DNA of 64,000 nt from DZBG01 sp049241565 (GTDB lineage Bacteria; Bdellovibrionota; Bacteriovoracia; Bacteriovoracales; Bacteriovoracaceae). The position numbers and the translations under genes are program-made. The stretch spans positions 13,704 to 77,703 of the forward strand of contig JBMLQL010000064.1 in assembly GCA_049241565.1 (NCBI GenBank), in the 5' to 3' direction. Below the pieces are notes generated by a model. The model had not been told where the DNA came from, ran no database searches, and saw only the letters and a list, made by a program, of their open reading frames with translations. Of this stretch, positions 51,628 to 59,906 are shown one piece after another; position 1 is the first letter of the stretch; every line of letters begins with the position of its first letter.

Positions 51628-53494
51628 AAAATCCTAGCTCACTCCATTGATTTGTTTGCGACTTAATATCGTACCAATCAGTCTTCATGAACACACTCCA
51701 AGAAGAATTAAGATGCCATCTGAGCTCTCCACCACGCTGAAACGAAGTGGAAGAGAAATCATTATCAGTAAAATAATGGCGCCATTTATACGAAGACAGT
51801 AAACCAAGGCTAAGTTTATCAGAAAGGATAAAACGTGTCGAAAGCTCAGGCCCGAGTCCTATTCTCCAGCCGTGCTCAAAATGATCTTGTTGATGAAGCT
51901 CGATCTTAGTCAGAAGAGTCACAATAGATGATTTGTCTGGACCAAAACCAATTGTTCCTCCTCCACCTAATTCAATGGCAGAAGAAAGCTGATCTTTTAT
52001 CACTTCATCACGAAGTGTTCCCATTCCAATACGTGCATTCCAAGAAAAGTTTTGCTGCCAAGGAGTCACTGGCTGATAACTTTTCACTCTAAAAATATCG
52101 AGATGGTTAATCAGAAGTTTTCTTGGAGAACGATATTCTTGCTGCTGGAGGCGAAGACCAATATCAGCAAAAGTAATTTCTGAGAACGGCGGCTGACCTG
52201 CTAAGGGATCAAGCTGATCGTGAAGAGCAAATCTCATTGAGAGCTGCTGATAACTTCCTTCATCAGCACTATATCCAGAACTGAGTCCAACTCTTTGTGA
52301 GCGATGGGCCTGATCTGGATACATATTCGGCGCCACTTTATATTCTTTAGTCACTGAAATCTCAGGATTCTCTGCACGGATCATTAAGAGTTCATGTTTA
52401 TCATTTTTTTTCTGTCCCTTCTCGAGGAGAAGGTCTTTAGCATAAAGAAAATCCATGGCCTCAATAGAGCTATCTAAAATTTTGGCCTGATCTTTTGTCG
52501 TTGGTAGGGCCTTGAGCTCAGCTTCGTATTTCTTGGGATCAGTGGCCAAGTTCTGAACAAGAAGCCTCTCCTGTGGGCTCATCTCTTTAGTTCCACGCTC
52601 AAGACGTGTTAAAGCTGACGGGCGGAATGACTTACCTGAAACAAGTCCAGGCTCTTCGACCGCTGCTCGAACTGTGTCGGCCGGGATCACATAAAAGGGA
52701 ATACGATCAACTAAGTTAAAACGTGGATCAACCACATCAATAATCGCCAGAATTTGGTAGGAACAATTTTCAGTGAAGTACCAATAATCAAACCTCGTTT
52801 GACCAACCTCCCAAATATGAGCAACCATAAAATCAATTTGATATTGAGACAAATTAAGATCATATTCCCATAAATCGCGCATTTCAAAATCGTTGTATTC
52901 TCTGACTTTGTAGTAATAAGGAATTGAAGTAAAATCTCCAGGATATAAACCAAATAGACTTTTAAAAGCATATATAAAAGCAAATTGAGAGTCTATTCGT
53001 GCCCCATAATTGACACCATAATCTAGAAGTTCAAATTTATCATTGTTCCTAGCCCCATGAGCATGACGGTTAAGTCTGAGAAAAGTATGTCCAAAAGCCG
53101 AAGCTGGAGTATTTATATAATAAGAAGAAAAAATAAGGCTGGCCGAGCGAGCTTCAAGCTTACTGCTAAACTCATTGAAATCCTTGCACCGTTTAAAATC
53201 AAAAGCAGCTAGTCCAATCATTTTTTTAAGCCAAATATAACGGGCAGGGAAACGACAAATAGCTTCTTGATTATTTTCTTTAAAAGCTCTGATTGTTTTT
53301 TCTAATTCATGACGAGGATTCGTTTTCCCGTCTTCAGCAAGAAAGAATCGCTCATCATCGGCTTCACTCTCCACACCAAAAAGTGTTGGATTATAATGCA
53401 TGAGACGTTGCCAGGTAATGTCTTTGGATAATTGATCGATATCTTGGGCAAAAGCCGAGGAAGCAAAGAAAAGTATTAAAACAATTTTTTTCAT
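51614..53494 (-). CDS. DUF4105-domain secreted protein
   Basis: The ATG at 53494 gives 626 residues starting MKKIVLILFFASSAFAQ, a signal peptide; the frame runs 24 codons further up into a hairpin and is not needed. The DUF4105 core is at about 140-270 with YINTPASAFGHTFLRLNRH and YFTENCSYQILAIIDV, a Cys-containing fold related to papain-like or NlpC proteins by its pattern of Gly-His and Asn-Cys. The C-terminal third is strand-rich and may be an outer-membrane-type barrel. Precise role unknown. It precedes the dipeptidase in one unit. Confidence 0.82.
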   Translation of the reverse strand: MKKIVLILFFASSAFAQDIDQLSKDITWQRLMHYNPTLFGVESEADDERFFLAEDGKTNPRHELEKTIRAFKENNQEAICRFPARYIWLKKMIGLAAFDFKRCKDFNEFSSKLEARSASLIFSSYYINTPASAFGHTFLRLNRHAHGARNNDKFELLDYGVNYGARIDSQFAFIYAFKSLFGLYPGDFTSIPYYYKVREYNDFEMRDLWEYDLNLSQYQIDFMVAHIWEVGQTRFDYWYFTENCSYQILAIIDVVDPRFNLVDRIPFYVIPADTVRAAVEEPGLVSGKSFRPSALTRLERGTKEMSPQERLLVQNLATDPKKYEAELKALPTTKDQAKILDSSIEAMDFLYAKDLLLEKGQKKNDKHELLMIRAENPEISVTKEYKVAPNMYPDQAHRSQRVGLSSGYSADEGSYQQLSMRFALHDQLDPLAGQPPFSEITFADIGLRLQQQEYRSPRKLLINHLDIFRVKSYQPVTPWQQNFSWNARIGMGTLRDEVIKDQLSSAIELGGGGTIGFGPDKSSIVTLLTKIELHQQDHFEHGWRIGLGPELSTRFILSDKLSLGLLSSYKWRHYFTDNDFSSTSFQRGGELRWHLNSSWSVFMKTDWYDIKSQTNQWSELGFYGYF

Positions 53495-53495
53495 G

Positions 53496-53527
53496 AATGG
53501 GACCCGCTTTTTGTTGCAGGTCCCATT
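53496..53527 (-). promoter_or_regulatory. Hairpin against the DUF4105 gene start
   Basis: On the minus strand AATGGGACC, a 14-base middle and GGTCCCATT make a perfect 9-bp stem that ends one base before the ATG at 53494. The best candidate ribosome site (GCGGG) lies in its right arm. It could block translation until opened, or be what remains of a terminator for the upstream DUF3015 gene. Confidence 0.5.
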
Positions 53528-53534
53528 ATAGGAA

Positions 53535-53996
53535 TTAGATATTAGTGTTGCAAGAAGTAGAAGCAACAGAGTTTAGGCTGTTTGTGATTTCTACCGAAGA
53601 AGCGTCAGCGTTAGAAAAAATGCTTCTGTAGTTTGATTTAAGAGCTTTTCCGAAATCAGCTGTATTTGTACAACCATAAACTTTTGAAAGGTTCATGATA
53701 GTTTCACCATTTCCTTTAGCGATATCGTTAGCTAGAGCAAGCTTGTTAGCTTCAACATAAGCTTGAACTTGAGCAATTTTTAATGGAGCAGGTGAATCAC
53801 AATTAGAAGTTCCAAGCGTGATACCGATTGATTGCATACCAGTTGTATTAGTCGTTCCAGCTAAAACTTGCTTCCACCAAGTTTGGTCACCTTCGAAAAT
53901 CATTGAACCAAGACCGCATCCAGCTGAACCATACTTAGAAGCAAAAGCAGAAGAAGTCAGAAGAGCAAGAGTAACAACGATCAGAATTTTTTTCAT
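53535..53996 (-). CDS. DUF3015-family secreted protein
   Basis: The ATG at 53996, after AAAGGA, gives 153 residues with a signal peptide (MKKILIVVTLALLTSSAFA). The mature part starts KYGSAGCGLGSMIFEGDQTWWKQVLAGTTNTTGMQSIGITLGTSNC, the DUF3015 signature with its conserved Gly-Cys-Gly and Ser-Asn-Cys. Function is unknown; members are small periplasmic or outer-membrane proteins. It lies just upstream of the DUF4105 gene, separated by the hairpin. Confidence 0.85.
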   Translation of the reverse strand: MKKILIVVTLALLTSSAFASKYGSAGCGLGSMIFEGDQTWWKQVLAGTTNTTGMQSIGITLGTSNCDSPAPLKIAQVQAYVEANKLALANDIAKGNGETIMNLSKVYGCTNTADFGKALKSNYRSIFSNADASSVEITNSLNSVASTSCNTNI

Positions 53997-54187
53997 AATT
54001 AAATCCTTTAAATTTAGAGTTAGTAAAAAATATACATCCAATTAGTTCTAAACCAAAGAAATAAAAAAATCCCGACAATAACAATCAGGCAAAGACTTTA
54101 GATATTTATAAAGAATTCTTATATTTTACTAAAAATTGAAGCATGATAAAAAAGAATGTAAATATTAAATTATAAAAAGGGCGTTAG

Positions 54188-54571
54188 ATGAAAAAAAATC
54201 TTTTTCTTATTTTTTCGATTTTTTTGTTTTGTAGTTGTGCCATGATTGTAAAAAGCAACAGGCAGTCAGTTTACTTCAAAGGAGGTCCTGAAAAGGGATT
54301 AACAAAAGTGCAGACACCTGATGGCACTTATGAAATCGAAGGCGGCCAGGCTTCATATCTTTTAACAAGATCTAAAGCAGATATTCCAATAAAAGTTACA
54401 TGTCCTGATGGAACATCTAAACCCGGAGTTGTACAAACGAGATTTGACTGGATAGCCGGTGGACTTGGTAATTGGTGGACTTATTTTATTGGATCAATCT
54501 TTGATGCTATAAGCGACAAAGGTTATGATATAGAAGATGTGTCTTTGATGTCATACTGTAAACATACTTAG
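54188..54571 (+). CDS. Small lipoprotein of unknown function
   Basis: The 127-residue product has a lipoprotein signal (MKKNLFLIFSIFLFCSC, lipidated at the second Cys of FCSC) and a strand-rich domain with VYFKGGPEKGLTKVQTPDGTYEI, like PEGA-type surface repeats, followed by a WIAGGLGNWWTYFIGSIFDAI hydrophobic stretch. The gene and the 150 bases before it are clearly more A/T-rich than the neighbourhood. An AAAGGGC site precedes the ATG. I recognise no named family. Confidence 0.6.
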   Translation: MKKNLFLIFSIFLFCSCAMIVKSNRQSVYFKGGPEKGLTKVQTPDGTYEIEGGQASYLLTRSKADIPIKVTCPDGTSKPGVVQTRFDWIAGGLGNWWTYFIGSIFDAISDKGYDIEDVSLMSYCKHT

Positions 54572-54585
54572 TTTTAACTAATTTC

Positions 54586-54613
54586 GAACACAGCCCAAAT
54601 CTGGGCTGTGTTC
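54586..54613 (+). terminator. Two-way palindrome between convergent genes
   Basis: GAACACAGCCCA (54586-54597), loop AATC, TGGGCTGTGTTC (54602-54613): a perfect 12-bp stem in the gap between the lipoprotein gene and the convergent gene ending at 54657. No T-run follows, so termination would rest on the stem alone. Confidence 0.55.
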
Positions 54614-54656
54614 ATCAATATGAAGAGAAATTTCGTAAATGAAATAACGACCGGGC

Positions 54657-55193
54657 TTAATTCAATCCAAAGGCTTTAAGAGTTAAATAAGTTAATCTTA
54701 ATCTTTTTTCTGGAGACTCATCCATCGCAAGAAGAAGTTGCTCTAGCTCATCAGCCAGGCCGAGATCACAGACAAATTTATCTGCTTCAACCTCTGCCAT
54801 CATAGGATCCACCGCAGGCTCTTCAAGCTCATACACGAGAAAAGCCACTTCATGGGCAAGGTAGGCCTCAGCATAGTTTTTATTTGTCCGAAGAAGTTTT
54901 TCAAATTGAGGAAAAACAACCACTGTATTTTTGAGACTGTAGTTTTTAAGTTCTTTATTTTTAAACTCAGAGCTTGGAACAAAAACAAGAGCGTGCTGGA
55001 AAAAGAGTTTTTCTATAAGGCCAATCGGAAGCCTCTTCAACATCATTTCGAAATGAAACTGAACCTGAGAGTCAACAGTAATCCATGCATGCTCTGGTTG
55101 AGATAAAAAATATTCTTTGAATTGATTTCTTAATTCTTTTTTCTTGTGATGATCAGATTTAACAGTGAAGAATTTTCCGAGCAAATTTAGCAT
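54657..55193 (-). CDS. Degenerate metallopeptidase-like protein
   Basis: The 178-residue protein has an M48-like pattern near the end: AYLAHEVAFLVYELE then AEVEADKFVCDLGL, where active enzymes have AHELGH and E-x-E-A-D. The first His-Glu pair is kept but the second zinc His is Phe (HEVAF), so it is probably not a working peptidase. No signal peptide. Its ribosome site (GGGAG) and ATG are buried in a perfect 15-bp hairpin. Function unknown. Confidence 0.6.
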   Translation of the reverse strand: MLNLLGKFFTVKSDHHKKKELRNQFKEYFLSQPEHAWITVDSQVQFHFEMMLKRLPIGLIEKLFFQHALVFVPSSEFKNKELKNYSLKNTVVVFPQFEKLLRTNKNYAEAYLAHEVAFLVYELEEPAVDPMMAEVEADKFVCDLGLADELEQLLLAMDESPEKRLRLTYLTLKAFGLN

Positions 55194-55233
55194 AATAAAC
55201 TCCCTATATATGCTTTTCGGGAGTTTATTATGC
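55190..55233 (-). promoter_or_regulatory. 15-bp hairpin enclosing ribosome site and start codon
   Basis: GCATAATAAACTCCC and GGGAGTTTATTATGC pair perfectly over 15 bases with a 14-base loop. On the minus strand the right arm holds GGGAG and the ATG of the gene at 54657-55193. Such a stem should nearly shut off translation unless it is opened or avoided. Confidence 0.7.
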
Positions 55234-55245
55234 TTCTAAAGCTAT

Positions 55246-55527
55246 TTATTGAAATGATGGTTGAGCGTCAGGATCAGTTGTCGCTGTCAAAGGAAGAATA
55301 TACTTTTCTCCAATTAGCTGAATAAGATCATCTGGAATCTTTGTGGCCTTGTATTTCTTGCCGTTTGTCGTTCTAATCCAGAAACCATTGATGAGTTTAT
55401 CAGGGCGATTAATGCGAATAGGTTTAAGTGAAACGATATGATCAAGATTAAATAACATCTCGACCTCTTCCATATCGCGCCCCAGAGTATCTTTTGGGGT
55501 TAAGACAACAAACTTTCTAAAATTCAT
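55246..55527 (-). CDS. Small protein, possibly FlbD-related
   Basis: The 93-residue product has a strand-helix pattern LFNLDHIVSLKPIRI...GFWIRTTNGKKYKATKIPDDLIQLIGEK that resembles the small flagellar protein FlbD, whose hallmark is an NxDxI strand followed by a L-x-NGKK-x-x-V strand. The match is only partial and it has extra residues at both ends, so treat it as a hint. No signal peptide. It is transcribed towards the hairpin-controlled gene. Confidence 0.45.
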   Translation of the reverse strand: MNFRKFVVLTPKDTLGRDMEEVEMLFNLDHIVSLKPIRINRPDKLINGFWIRTTNGKKYKATKIPDDLIQLIGEKYILPLTATTDPDAQPSFQ

Positions 55528-55595
55528 GGAAGACTCCTTTATAATTAAGGTATTTTAAAGGTGTTAGGATTTATTACCAGACTAAAGGTATTTAG

Positions 55596-56258
55596 TTGAA
55601 AAATTTACAGGATAAAGACACACAAAGAATTCATTTCCAGGCCCCGGCCTTTATGGACCTCACCTCACGTATTCCGTCGAAACCTCAAGAGGTTATCCTA
55701 CTCCTCCACGGCCTTGGGGAGCGAGGGAAGCGGATTTACCGAAAATTTGTGAGTTCTCTCCCTGAGAATGCGGCCATACTTGCTCCAAATGGAATCTACC
55801 CACTCCCGTCGGTTCGAAACGGCGAGACTCGCTATACTTACGCTTGGTATTTTTATGACCGAGCCTCTCAGAGCTATCTCATTAATCAAGATCTTCCCGT
55901 GGCTTGGCTGGGTGAGATGATTCGCTCTCTCGATTTAGATCATCTGCCTTTAACTATTATTGGCTTCTCTCAAGGAGGCTATCTTGCTCCGTTTGTGGGC
56001 CAGTCTTTGCCTCAAACAAAACATGTTATTGGTATTGGATGTGAGTTCAGAACTCCCCTCTTAAAAGATCATTTTGATTTTAAAATGACAGCGATTCATG
56101 GCACTGAAGATAAAATTATTTTGCCTGAGTGGGCCGAAAAAGAAGTGAAAGAATTAAAGGCCAGAGGTGTGGCAAGTGAGTTTCATCTTGTTCCTGGTGT
56201 GGGACATGAAATCAATAGCGAAATTGTTAAACAAATCCTCAATGTCATAAGGAAATAA
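55596..56258 (+). CDS. Alpha/beta hydrolase, carboxylesterase-like
   Basis: The 220-residue enzyme resembles the YpfH/phospholipase-carboxylesterase group: ILLLHGLGERG at the oxyanion strand, Ser in GFSQGGYLAPF, Asp in GTEDKI and His in GVGHEIN. A TTG start with AAAGG eight bases ahead fits; the first ATG comes only 17 codons later, close to the domain start, and remains possible. It lies three bases before a Nudix gene. Confidence 0.82.
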   Translation: MKNLQDKDTQRIHFQAPAFMDLTSRIPSKPQEVILLLHGLGERGKRIYRKFVSSLPENAAILAPNGIYPLPSVRNGETRYTYAWYFYDRASQSYLINQDLPVAWLGEMIRSLDLDHLPLTIIGFSQGGYLAPFVGQSLPQTKHVIGIGCEFRTPLLKDHFDFKMTAIHGTEDKIILPEWAEKEVKELKARGVASEFHLVPGVGHEINSEIVKQILNVIRK

Positions 56259-56261
56259 CTC

Positions 56262-56783
56262 ATGGAAGATTTAAAATACAACGGAAAAATTATTCAAGTC
56301 ACAGAAGAAACTTTAAACGGTTTAATCTGGGAAAGATGCTATCTCCCAGATGGAGTTATTGTTTTTCCATTCACCAAGGAAGGAAAAATTCTCTTCGTCA
56401 AAGAAAGTCGTCCCCATGAAACACCTACAGTTCGTCTCAAGCCCGTCTCAGGGATTTTAGAAAAAGAAAAAGGCTCACCTGAAGAAAATGCGAACCGAGA
56501 ACTTCAAGAAGAGATTGGATTCAAGGCAGAAAAACTTCAAAACTTTTTGACTCTAAAATCAAACGGGACAGTTAATAATACTCAGTATTTTTTTATGGCC
56601 ACAGGTCTTTCAGTCAGCAAACTTCCCAACCCAGATGGAGAAGATACTATTCTTGAAATTGTGGAACTAGGCCTTGAAGAGCTCCATGAGTTTTATATGA
56701 ATGAGACTATCCGCTGGTCTCATTCGACGCTTGGCTTCTTAAAACTATACTCTTTGCTCAAAGGCGGAAAGCTAAGTTATTGA
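56262..56783 (+). CDS. Nudix hydrolase
   Basis: The 173-residue protein is of the ADP-ribose pyrophosphatase type: strand-rich N-terminus, then a Nudix box ending RELQEEIGF (catalytic helix intact). Upstream of the helix the box reads KGSPEENANREL, so the first conserved Glu is Gly and the spacing to the leading Gly is off by one. It may still work, as the REUxEExGU metal ligands are present. Substrate unknown. It follows the hydrolase gene by three bases. Confidence 0.8.
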   Translation: MEDLKYNGKIIQVTEETLNGLIWERCYLPDGVIVFPFTKEGKILFVKESRPHETPTVRLKPVSGILEKEKGSPEENANRELQEEIGFKAEKLQNFLTLKSNGTVNNTQYFFMATGLSVSKLPNPDGEDTILEIVELGLEELHEFYMNETIRWSHSTLGFLKLYSLLKGGKLSY

Positions 56784-56828
56784 TTTTTTTATTGCCGCAT
56801 GCAAACATTACCCACCCTACTAAAACTA

Positions 56829-56857
56829 TTGTTTGATCAGCCGAACAGAGGTATAAT
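56829..56857 (+). promoter_or_regulatory. Sigma-70-like promoter upstream of bfd
   Basis: TTGTTT (56829-56834) and TATAAT (56852-56857) are 17 bases apart, with a perfect -10. TATAATGATAGA around the -10 resembles half of a Fur box, which would suit an iron-storage gene, but the second half does not match. Confidence 0.6.
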
Positions 56858-56880
56858 GATAGAGTCATAGGGGAAAAACA

Positions 56881-57084
56881 ATGTACGTTTGTATTTGTAA
56901 AGGCATCACAGAAAAGCAACTTCAAGAAGTGATTACGTCACGTCCCTCTCATAATTCTAAGGACATCCTCAAGGCCCTAGGTATTGGTTCTGACTGTGGA
57001 ACTTGCGTTGAGGACGCTATTAATTCGATTCTTCAAAAAGCATCTTCACCGATGGAAGCGAAAGATACCTCAAACAATTCTTAG
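56881..57084 (+). CDS. bfd: Bacterioferritin-associated ferredoxin
   Basis: The 67-residue protein has C4-x-C6 near the start (YVCICKGITE) and C39-x2-C42 (DCGTC), the BFD-like [2Fe-2S] ligand set. Bfd docks on bacterioferritin and passes electrons to release stored iron. Bacterioferritin is encoded 66 bases downstream, so the pair controls iron storage and release. It has its own strong promoter. Confidence 0.93.
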   Translation: MYVCICKGITEKQLQEVITSRPSHNSKDILKALGIGSDCGTCVEDAINSILQKASSPMEAKDTSNNS

Positions 57085-57150
57085 CACACTAAAACCTTCT
57101 TTCCTTCTCTCGCATACACTTCTAAAATAGTCTCAAGAGAGAGGTATTCT

Positions 57151-57636
57151 ATGAAAGGTTCAGCAAAAATTATCGAAGCACTTAATTCTGTTCTCACTAA
57201 AGAGCTTACAGCTATCAATCAATATTTCCTTCATGCTCGTATGCTTCAGAACTGGGGCCTTGAGAAAATCGGTAAGCTTGAATATGAAGCCTCTATCGAT
57301 GAGATGAAACATGCGGATATGGTTGTTAAAAGAATTCTTTTTCTTGATGGACTTCCAAACCTTCAAAAGATTGGCAAACTTCGCGTAGGTCAGAATGTGA
57401 AGGAAGTGATCGAAGCTGATTTAGAAGTTGAGTATGAAGCAGTTCCTCACTTAAAAAATTGTATTAAGATTGCAGAAGCTGATCATGATTACGTCACTCG
57501 TGATCTTTTCCTTTCAATTCTAGCTTCAGAAGAAAAACATGTTGATTGGCTTGAAACTCAACAATCACTTATCAAAGCTGTGGGTGTTCAGAATTATATT
57601 CAATCTCAAATTGATCCAGATAAAGGTGCTGAATAA
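57151..57636 (+). CDS. bfr: Bacterioferritin
   Basis: The 161-residue four-helix protein keeps every canonical position: ferroxidase ligands Glu18, Glu51, His54, Glu94, Glu127 and His130, and the haem ligand Met52. It stores iron in 24-mer shells with haem between subunits. GAGAGAGG precedes the ATG. It follows bfd and ends in a palindrome shared with the convergent gene. Confidence 0.96.
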   Translation: MKGSAKIIEALNSVLTKELTAINQYFLHARMLQNWGLEKIGKLEYEASIDEMKHADMVVKRILFLDGLPNLQKIGKLRVGQNVKEVIEADLEVEYEAVPHLKNCIKIAEADHDYVTRDLFLSILASEEKHVDWLETQQSLIKAVGVQNYIQSQIDPDKGAE

Positions 57637-57647
57637 GCACCTTTATC
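57619..57647 (+). terminator. Two-way terminator at the bfr end
   Basis: GATAAAGGTGCT (57619-57630), loop GAATA, AGCACCTTTATC (57636-57647): a perfect 12-bp stem that spans the bfr stop codon and touches the last base of the convergent gene. Both transcripts can end here. Confidence 0.6.
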
Positions 57648-58906
57648 TATGGCATAACATAGTCGCGAGGCATGTCTTCGGCTTTTGTGCTCATTTTATC
57701 CCAGTATTGTGTATACTGCTCAGAAAAACTTTTTGCGACTGAAGGTATTTTTATCACATAAAAATTCTCAAAGTTCTTTGAAAATGCAGAAGTTGTAAGA
57801 TTACCTGCTCCAGTAAAAACCGTTTTATTATCAAAGATAAAAAACTTACTATGCTGTAGTTGATAGACGTTTTGATTTGTTTCAAGGTATCGAACATCCA
57901 TTCCAGCAGTCACAAGTTTTGCAATATCGAAAGCCTCAAAACGAGTGTTACGTCCAATATCTTTTCTCAACTTTGCAGACCAATAGATATCATCATCAAA
58001 CATGAAACGAACTGTCTTTCCCTCTTTAAGAAGTTTCTCTGTGAAAACGAGAAAAATCCCACTAAAACGATGACTCATCCCTTGAATAAGTTTTGACTCA
58101 GCAGCAAGAGTTTCGACTTGATTAAATGTATCTTTATCAACAGGAGAAAAATAGGCCCGGATATCCTCTTCGGGTTTAACTTGAATTTGTCCACGACAGT
58201 TCTTAACGTATTCTTTGAATGTTTTGGCTGCCGCTCCAGCCTCAATCATTCCATTAGCAATACAAACGTGGTCCTGGATGAAAAAAGACTTTCCAGTAGT
58301 TGTTACAAAGTTCCAGTTTTCATGATTGATTGAAGTTCCACCAGTCATATTTCCCGATGAAAAAAGAAGCTTGACTTCATCTTTAGAGCTCGGATTAACC
58401 ATCAAGATTTTATTATGAGCATAACCTAATCCCCCCTGATTCCCACGATAATAAACCGCCACTTTACTTCCACATTTTTTTAGTCCCTCAGCGTCCTTGT
58501 TTTCTTTCGGATCTTTAGGGTTTTGATCAAGAACAATCGTGATCTTAACGTCGCTCTTAGCAGCTTCACAAAGGGCAGCAGCAATGTTTTTTGAACTGAA
58601 TGATAAGTAAGCTAAGAAAAGCTCTTTCGTATTTTTGTCTTTAATCCACTCAACAATCCTATACTGAGGAGCATTGTGTCGACTCACGGATTTATTCTCA
58701 TCAGCAGGCTTACAGTAAACATTCTGGGGTTTTTGAGACAACGTCTTACCTGACTCGGTAATCACAGCACGATCGTAATTATAAGTAGCGCAAACTGGAT
58801 TTGTGAAAAGCACCTCATACTTAAAGGGTCTCATCTCGCTAAGTTTAGCGGCGAAAGTTGGGACGCTGCAGACCAGGGCCACTAAAGAAAGAATCAACAA
58901 TCTCAT
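57647..58906 (-). CDS. Secreted phospholipase D-like protein
   Basis: The ATG at 58906, after GAGG, gives 419 residues starting with a signal peptide (MRLLILSLVALVCSVPTFA); the frame starts four codons earlier at 58918 without a ribosome site. Two HKD-like motifs are present: HNKILMVNP...SGNMTGGT and HSKFFIFDN...GAGNLTTSAF. The mature protein has several cysteines. It resembles secreted or nuclease-like PLD proteins, which could act on lipids or nucleic acids outside the cytoplasm. It is a second, unrelated PLD protein besides the clsB-like one. Confidence 0.83.
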   Translation of the reverse strand: MRLLILSLVALVCSVPTFAAKLSEMRPFKYEVLFTNPVCATYNYDRAVITESGKTLSQKPQNVYCKPADENKSVSRHNAPQYRIVEWIKDKNTKELFLAYLSFSSKNIAAALCEAAKSDVKITIVLDQNPKDPKENKDAEGLKKCGSKVAVYYRGNQGGLGYAHNKILMVNPSSKDEVKLLFSSGNMTGGTSINHENWNFVTTTGKSFFIQDHVCIANGMIEAGAAAKTFKEYVKNCRGQIQVKPEEDIRAYFSPVDKDTFNQVETLAAESKLIQGMSHRFSGIFLVFTEKLLKEGKTVRFMFDDDIYWSAKLRKDIGRNTRFEAFDIAKLVTAGMDVRYLETNQNVYQLQHSKFFIFDNKTVFTGAGNLTTSAFSKNFENFYVIKIPSVAKSFSEQYTQYWDKMSTKAEDMPRDYVMP

Positions 58907-59053
58907 CTTTAACCTCATTTAAATTGAATAAACCAACAGAATGCGCTGCTACATACCGCGCTATTTCCAGCTGGTAAAGGAGAAATTTCATCTTTGACTG
59001 TTGAAAAGAGGTTTGATACACCAAACGACATACTTTTAACTAAGGATTTAAGA

Positions 59054-59428
59054 ATGAAATCACTTCTCGCTTTTGTTGTTCTTCTTTCAGCAACTTCTGC
59101 TTTTGCTCGTCAATACATTCAATGCTCTAGCCTTGATTACAGCACAACAGATGTGGCCGTAGTCAATCTTCAAACAACAAAAGGTGGAACACTTTTTATC
59201 TCATCTGGAATGCAGAACGATGAGTCAGAAAGAACACTCGTGAAAATTCAAAAAGAAAAAACATCTCAAGGCAAAGTTTATTTCAAAATCGTTCATGACG
59301 GTGTGAAAGGTCATGTTGTTTTAAATAAAGCTGATATCGGAAAAAGTTCAGACTTGGTTGTTGTTGATCTTGATTTCAATGGTTATCTTGTCAATTTCAC
59401 ATGCTTCTCACGCATTTATAATGACTAA
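59054..59428 (+). CDS. Small secreted protein of unknown function
   Basis: The ATG at 59054, after AAGGA, gives 124 residues starting with a signal peptide (MKSLLAFVVLLSATSAFA). The mature domain is about 105 residues, strand-rich, with two cysteines (one near each end, YIQCSS and FTCFS) that may pair. I recognise no family. Its stop overlaps the start of the next membrane-protein gene by eight bases. Confidence 0.65.
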   Translation: MKSLLAFVVLLSATSAFARQYIQCSSLDYSTTDVAVVNLQTTKGGTLFISSGMQNDESERTLVKIQKEKTSQGKVYFKIVHDGVKGHVVLNKADIGKSSDLVVVDLDFNGYLVNFTCFSRIYND

Positions 59429-59906
59429 TCCAAGACTCAGATCGCTTCTTTTGGTTATTTTTTCTATATGGTGGGGATGGACAGTCCTCACCGATTTTTT
59501 TGTTGTCCCTAGTGTCTTTCGTATTGTTCCTGATTTTTTTGTCGCTGGGGAACTAGGAATGACGCTTTTTAATAAGCTTAATCTTTTGGAGCTCATTTTA
59601 GCGACTATGCTTCTCTCTCTAGGTGCGATCTCACCTCGCTCAAAGATTCTTCTCGCAATTTCATTATTGCTCGTGACAATTGTGACCACCTATTATTTCT
59701 ACCTCACTCCTAAAATTCAAACACTGACTGAGTGGTGGAAAGAGGCTGAAGGGCTTGGAATCACATCAATCCATGGGATAAATGATATCCAACAAGAACA
59801 TCAAACATATCATCGTCTCTACGTCTGGATTGACGCAGTCAAACTTCTTCTGTTAACAAGTGGTCTTAGTTTTTTAATTTTTAAACACGACCCAAGAAAT
59901 GCTTAA
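59421..59906 (+). CDS. Small membrane protein, DUF4149-like
   Basis: I use the ATG at 59421 (MTNPRLRSLLL); the frame runs 21 codons further up through the preceding gene. The 161-residue protein has four hydrophobic segments, with a polar loop before the last. The pattern of a first helix ending in DFFVVPSVF and the AGELGMTLFNKLNLLEL segment resemble the DUF4149/TMEM205-type family. Function unknown. It overlaps the Dus gene by eight bases. Confidence 0.6.
   Translation: MTNPRLRSLLLVIFSIWWGWTVLTDFFVVPSVFRIVPDFFVAGELGMTLFNKLNLLELILATMLLSLGAISPRSKILLAISLLLVTIVTTYYFYLTPKIQTLTEWWKEAEGLGITSIHGINDIQQEHQTYHRLYVWIDAVKLLLLTSGLSFLIFKHDPRNA

Noticed and set aside
56850..56875. Fur box over the bfd promoter
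   Set aside because: Only one half (ATAATGATA) fits; the other half does not match the inverted repeat.
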